Origin: Pectinophora gossypiella
Lineage: Eukaryota > Arthropoda > Insecta > Lepidoptera > Gelechiidae
NCBI RefSeq assembly: GCF_024362695.1
Contig: NC_065431.1
Location: 6,020,624-6,084,623, forward strand
Direction: 5' to 3'
Length of the DNA: 64,000 nt
Each line of letters begins with the position of its first letter. Within the stretch, counting starts at the first letter, position 1. This document shows, piece after piece, positions 53,201 through 60,700 of the stretch. The notes under the pieces are model-generated. The model was not told the DNA's origin, made no database searches, and saw only the letters and a program-made list of their open reading frames with translations. Both the position numbers and the translations under genes were made by a program.

Positions 53201-54698
53201 CCCAAGTTCTTGGAACAACCCCAAGTGCTTGTAACAACCCCAAGTACTTGGGACAACGTACATAAAACGCTCCAGGATTAGGTGAGGCAACCCTATTTTT
53301 TAGAAAGCCTGTTCAAACAGTGACAGCTATAAACTGTTCCCATCGTGGTAGCCGACGTAGGGTTTGCAACGGTCCGCTCTCGTAGTTAAGATCTAAAGGG
53401 ACAAAAAACGTTTTCTTTTTTTCAATTTAACTTATTTATGAATAAAGAAAAATGTAATGAGATACATTTTGTCTCGTTTTTCTAAGACGCCACAGTGTAC
53501 TCTTTAAAACAAATACCATGTATTAAAAACAAATAACAAATATGGGCATCTGTCTGAAATAAAATTATTTTATTTTATTTTATTTTATTTTTTTTTTTTT
53601 TTATTAATTTCCTGTATTGACGTTCAGTAAAAAGTAACTGATTTGACTAGTTGGAAAGTAGCCTACGTATTATAAAATGATAATCTAAAATTGGTATATG
53701 GACGAAATATCCTAGCAATAGAGGCTCGCGACACCAAACACTTCAGGACCCCGATACCCACCCGAGGGCGTGGTCGACGATTTCCCTCAATCAGCGCTTA
53801 TCGCTATCGACCCTCTAGGGTCGATTAATTCATTCAAATACTTTTCCTCTCAGACGACGCCCTGAGCCGACTTTCACGCACAACTGGGCACCCTCAGGCC
53901 TGTTGTCTTAAACGTTGTACCGGGTGAGAGCCTTCAGCACTCCCCATTTGTCCTAATGCCATCTGCGGCAAATCTACAATAAGTCATGTCAAAAAAAAAC
54001 GACATGGCGATGTACGATATCCACTTGAGTTACTCACCTCAGAAACCGTCTTCTGGAAGAAGTCTCTCATTCTTCTTCTGGAAGACTTCCGAGATGACGC
54101 CAGGCTGATCGCACTCAGCGAAGCCAGAGGATATTTACCCTGGAATAAATGTCGTGGTCTAGTGGTTAGAGCGTTGGCCTCGCCTAGGGGACCGGGTTCG
54201 ATACCCGATGTCACTTTATCGAAATCACTTTGTAAGACTGTCCTTTGTTTGGTTTGCGGCTTGAATCACCCTATTGTCCTAAAAATTAAGATGATTCCGT
54301 GCTTCGGAGGACACGTTAACACGTTGATGTTATCCAGCTTACGTCGTATCAACCAGGGATGTTATGGATATGAAATTTCAGATACGGATTTAAGAATGAT
54401 TATTATACCGGATACGGTTACGGATATGGACATTTATTTTATGTTTTTGATATCGGAACACACTTCATTCATGGCACTTGCAACAGTGTCCAAATATCGG
54501 TAGTTAGTTATATTTCCCTGATTTAAACGCGGTAAGAACCCGTTATTATGTGTTTTAATTATGATAATAACCGCGTAAACTTAAAACAATGTAGTACTTA
54601 ACCAAAATATTTGTTAAATTGTAACAGGTTAGGAAATAAACTATTTTTTACCGATTTCAAAAAAGGAGCAGGTTCTCAATTCGGCCGAATAAATAATA

Positions 54699-54756
<58 letters not shown>

Positions 54757-57700
54757 AAATAAACTATTTTTTACCGACTTCAAAAAAGGAGGAGGTTCTC
54801 AATTCGGCCGTGTTTAATATAATAACGGGTTCTTACCGCGTTTAAATGGGGATTTGAGACTCCCATTTAAACGCGGTAAGAACCCGTTATTATGTGTTTT
54901 AATTATGATAATAACCGCGTAAACTTAAAACAATGTTATATATATATATGTTGTGTATGTTGTATATTATATGTTTATTCGGGGATAACTTCGTCGTGTA
55001 TGAACCGATTTTGATAATTCTTTTTTTATTTATTTATTTTATTATGCATGTATGATGTCATCTTACATGGTATCTCTTCTGGTCAATGAGGGCGTTGATG
55101 TTGAGGCTGTCCCACTCGCTCTGGCAATGCACCTTCAGAGCCTTCAGGTCCAGATCGTACTTCGGCTCCCGGATCAATGGTTCCCTTTGCACCACCTCGG
55201 AAACAAAAGTGTATTATAAACAGAATGTTAATATCACGACAGCCTCCGTGGTCTAGTGGTGTTAGGCTCACGATCTAGAGGTCCGGGTTCGATTCCCAAC
55301 GGGGACATTGTCGAAATCACTTTGTGAGACTGTCCTTTGTTTGGTAAGACTTCAGGCTTGAATCACCTGATTGTCCGAAAACGTAAGATGTTTTCGTGCT
55401 TCGGAGGGCACGTTAAGCCGTTGGTCCCGGCTATTAGCTGTAAAAACACCTCCACCAACCCGCATTGGAGCAGCGTGGTGGAGTATGCGCCATACCCCCT
55501 CCGGTTGATTGAGGAGAGGTCTGTGCCCAGCAGTGGGACGTATTTAGGCTGTTTATGTATATGTTAATATCACGTGGTTTCAAGGGTTTATGCCCGATTC
55601 ATGGCAATAGGCTTACCCCCTATCTTCTTCTGGTTGTGAGGTGAAATACCAACCTCATCAACCCTGGTGTCAGAGTTATTATTAAGCCGCCAAAGTTCTT
55701 GGTATAATTTTATTGATAGCGATATGAAACAGGGTGTTAGTGACATCGTAACGAAAACTTTGAGGGATAACTCAGACCATGACTTGAGTTGATATCAAGT
55801 GAAAATTTCCGTATATTTTTGACAAAACGACATAATGTCGTTCGAGTCGATAAAACGACCGTGACAAAATCTTATCAAGTCGCACATGTTAATCCGGCTG
55901 GTCTGAATGAAGTTTGGTAAAACACCCGTCTCAAAAGATAAAGGTACTTACTTCAATATTCGTAAGAGTGATAGGCGGTTTGGGCTTGGTCTTGCTGGCC
56001 GAGTGCAGATCTGCGTACGAGTTCCAGAAATCGAGAACGAACGACGTGATCCCGGGGTAGCGCAGGAACGCGCCTGCGCCCCAGTTGGGGACGCAACACA
56101 TGGCCTTGCTGTGAAACACGAGAAAATACAAGACACGTCTCATCATCTCTGAACTCAACTTTATTGCCTTTTCACAACGTAGATGGACATAAGACCTTTC
56201 TGGACAACAGCAAAAGCAGCACTTTGTGATCCCTAGTTTGGTTAGGACATCACAGGCTGATCACCTGATTGTCCAAAAAGTAAGATGATCCGTGCTTCGG
56301 AAGGCACGTTAAGCCGTTGGTCCCGGTTATTACTTACTGATGTAAGTTAGTAGTCGTTACATGTATGATGTCAGGGGCCTATGGCGGCTCAGTAATAACC
56401 CTGACACCAGGTTTGATGGAGTTGGTAATCCACCTCACAATCCACACGATAGAAGAAGAAGATTAAATGGAGCTTGAAATGAGTAGTCGTTACATGAGTT
56501 ACATCTGGCGTCTCAATAGTAACCCTGACACCAGGGTTGATAAGGTCAGTCGTTGATCCCGCAACCACCAGAGATCACCATCATCATCTCCTTAGCACCC
56601 GTTTGTCACACCGCTAACCTAACCTGAAGATTTGACAGGACAGGTTTTTTACAGAAGCGACTGCCTGTCTGACCTTCCAACCCGCGAAGGGAATACCAGC
56701 CCAATACAGGTTACAACCACAAACCACAAGAGATAAGAAGTGTTAAGTGTTGTAAGAAGCTGCAGTAGTTTTAGGCGGATGAGACGTTCGTTATGTAAAA
56801 ATTGACGATTCAAAGTGTAACTATGTTACCTACTAAATAAAGATATTTTTGAATTTGAATAAGGTTCATCATATCCAGCTTACGACATCGTATCAACAGT
56901 GGCTGCAAGTTGTCTTTGATTACTTGTGGCTCTGCCCACCCCATTAGGGATTACGGGCGTGAGTTTATGTATGTATGTATGAATAAGCTGGACTCACGTG
57001 TTATACTTGTGTTCGAACGGCTCCCCGACCTCGTTCATGAGGTGAGGGTCGAAGATGTAGCAGATTGTCTTCACTGAGCCCGCGGACTCAGGGGGGTGGC
57101 CCCAGATGAGGAAGTGGCGGTCCCCGCCCACAGTCAGAATCATCATGTAGTTGCTGCCGGCGCGCTTCTCCATCAACCTGGTGGGATAGGCGGAAAATTA
57201 CAACTAAACTATGACAAAAATCTTTCACGTATTCAGCAGTCAAGGAAAACATCCTGAGGAAACGCACATTCCTGAGAAATGCGTTTCGGAGGTATGTGAC
57301 CTAACCTGTATTGGGCTGGTTTTCCCTTCACGGGTTAGAAGGTCAGATAGATATGCTAGACTAGTAAGAAAAAGCACTGGTGTGTTCATCATCTCCCTAG
57401 CGTTATTCCGTTTTCACAGGGTTCGCTTACCTAACCTGAAGATTCGACAGGTCCGGTTTTTACAGAAGCGACTGCCTGTCCTACCTTCCAACCCGCGAAG
57501 GGAAAACCAGCCCAATACAGGTTAGGTCACATACCTCCGCAATGCATATCTCGGGCTATGGAGGCCACACAGGAGGCCCTCACTACGTTTTCCTTCACCG
57601 CTGAGCACGTGATAATCATTTATGATCCGAACATGAATTCGAAAAACGATTTGGAAAATCGTAGGTTTAGGGCTGTGCTGGGTTTGAACCTGCGGCCTTC

Positions 57701-60700
57701 CAGTGAGAGTGAAGCGTTCTTCCAACCTACCCAACCCAATTTCAAATTCCAACCAACCGCGGCTCGCTGTGTTAATCTTTTTATTTTCTTAAGAGGTTTT
57801 AGTTACAACCCCTAAAGATCAAACTATCCTTGAGGACCTGAGAGGCTCTAATACTCACTGCAACAAATCAGACCCGGCCTCCAGGTTGTCAGGGTGCTTC
57901 GCCAGCAGCCCCTTGTCCACCTGCTGCATCTTCACCGTGTACTTGGTGTCGTGGAAGAAGAACGACGGCATCAGCTGGTTCAGCTCCAGCTGTGGCTTGC
58001 CTGATGATGAACACCAAACATTTGTGGACGGAATTGTAAGAAAAGGCTTTGTAAAAAATCTGTGAGCGGAATTAAACATGGCAGCATTTTTGTGGCTCAA
58101 AAATGATGCAAGGAAAATCGTACCGCAGGGGGGTGGAGCTTTATAATCATACCGTAACACCGGCCCTCGCGGCACAGTAACCTTTTTTTTGACGTGACTT
58201 GACTCGGCCGGACAAATGGAGAGCGCTGAGGGCTCTAACCCGGTACAAAATTTAAGACAACAGTCCTGAGTGTGCCCAGTCCGTTTACCAGCGGAAGCCA
58301 ATACCTTTATAGCACTTCAAAGCCACCATACAGGACTTGTAGAAGCGGTCCCCGCTCTCGATAACGTCATCCACGTCGCGCCTCACCAGTTCGGCTGGGG
58401 TCTTCTCGTCCAGGAGTGCTCGGCAGACCAAAGCAATGCAGCCGGTTTGGGAACCTAAGGATATTAATGGTTGTTTAGAAGGAAGATTCAGACAATGTGG
58501 TCCTGTGGTACATCAGCTTGCTTCTCATACGGGAAGCGCTGGTTCGAACTAAGGTTCCGGACTTGCACCAATGAGTTAGAAATCAGAAATCAGAATCATT
58601 TATTCAACGTAATTATCATGGATAAACTTGTTGAAGGTCAATGTAACATTTTTGAATTTACTTACGTCATTTCGCAAGGTGTTATGGCTGAGGAGAAGAA
58701 ATGACAAGAAACTGCAACACATCTTTTAAAAACCAATGAGATAACTAGAGTTTCACTATCACAGTTTGCTCGACCATTATAGACGGCGATACGGCTCACC
58801 TATCACGTTGGTCTAACAGAAAGCTCGGTGAGGTGTGGGTACTTAGTCCATCTTGCCATGGATGTACCTCTGACTACCCCAACTGCGATTGATTAGATTA
58901 GAAGAGCGGGTGGGAAAGAGCCCCGAGTAAGTACCACTCGCATCACCCGTGATTGGGTCCTTAGGTCTGTATGACCGAAAGGTTGGTAGGACCATGGGAA
59001 GGTGGTGGGTTCTGATTTTGGCAGTTGGGGTACCAACTGCGATATAAGTAGTTGTGATCTTATGTTTAGAAGAAAGCTGGATCTCACCCGACCAACTTCC
59101 TTCAACAGGCCTGAAGATGCCCAGCTAGCGAGAACCTCGGCTCAGGGCGTCTGAGAGGAAATATTTGAAAGACTGGACTGAAGTATTTACCACAGTGCGT
59201 CGACGAGTATCTCTTGGAGTTACATCCTATGCTGCCTTGAAGCATCATCTTATTCGTGTCCACTTGTATGAAGTTATGCCAGATCTGACGACAAGAATAC
59301 ACATTAAACATCAGCCTACTCTCTCTGCTATAACAAGCAGTCTATACGTCTCACTGCTGGGCACTGGCCTCCCCTCAATCAACCGGAGGGGGTATGGAGC
59401 ATACTCCACCACGCTGCTCCAATCCGGGTTGGTGGAATGTTTTTACGGCTTATAGCCAGGACCAACGGCTTAACGTGCCCTCCGAAGCTGGTCTTTTGCA
59501 CTTTAGAGAATATTCTCAGAGACGACACATCAGCTCAAGCCTTGTGAGGTAGATTAGCAAGCGAAGACGGGTCGCTAGGCAGTTTAATTTATCTCTTATA
59601 CTTATAAGAGAAAAAGAGAGATAAAAGAAAGAAAGGAGAGAAGAATTGGATAGTTTAAATGTCCGAACATACCAAAATGCACAGCTGAGGCAAATCGTGT
59701 GGAGGAAGTTTCGAATTAACATCTTCGAATATGGAAGTTGGTTTTTTGGGTATTTTCCTTATGATCTTGCCCCCCATCAGACCAAAAATTACATAAGTAC
59801 GCCTAAGGCTTCATACCTTCCTCAACTTAGCGCCCTCATACTGCGGTGGAATAGTCATTTCCTCAGGCAAAATCCTCAGTAACTTGGGTCGAGGCTTCCG
59901 TCGCCTCAGGAACGGGGGCTTCCAGCGTCTGGTTTCCAATGGTGGCAGTTCTATTAGCTGGAAATATACGAAATAATTTCCAGGTCAAAAAAAGTGAGAA
60001 AATGTTTACGTACTAAGATCTTGTCTAAACCGGCGTACGTGTATGAAACGACTTCTTCTATCGTGTGGGTTGTGAGATGAATTACCGACCACATCAACCC
60101 ATCAGGGTTACTATTGAGCCGCCAAAGGCCCCTGACATGACTCATGTAACGACTACGTACATACATCAGTAAAAACGACTGATATATATTCTTCTTCTTT
60201 TTTCTTTGTCGTTCCCTCACTGCTGAGGATCGCGACCACTGGTTATTATAATATGCTGCGTGGACCGCTTTCTGTATGCTGCCGCCCACGTCTTCTTCAG
60301 AGTGTCAGACCACCTCGTAGGTGCCCTTCCTCGAGCACGTCTGCCATCCATTTCCCCAACGATGATCTGCTTCTCCAGACCATGCTTTGGGCATCGCATA
60401 ATATGTCCGAAGAAGCTTAGGGCACGTTTCCGAAATATGATAAGCAAAAGAAGTGTGTCAGCATTGAAGCAAATGGAATTCCATACATTCTGCTTACTCC
60501 GGTGAGATATAGGCATCAGTTTATGTATGTATGTTTCGAGTCTAGTTCCTAACAAGAGAGATTGTCTTCGAAGTACTGGTGGGTTAAAATGGCCACATCG
60601 AAGCAGTTCATCTAAGAAAGCAATATTGCAATTTGACATTTGCGCATTAAGTTCTTAGATGAATTGCTTTAATGTGGCCATCTTAACCTCCCCGTTTAGA

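Noticed and set aside
58893..59105. Minus-strand frame KEVGRVRSSFLL... considered as an exon between exons 5 and 7
   Set aside because: Does not fix the phase and resembles a dispersed repeat; 59191-59284 fits both phase and module content.
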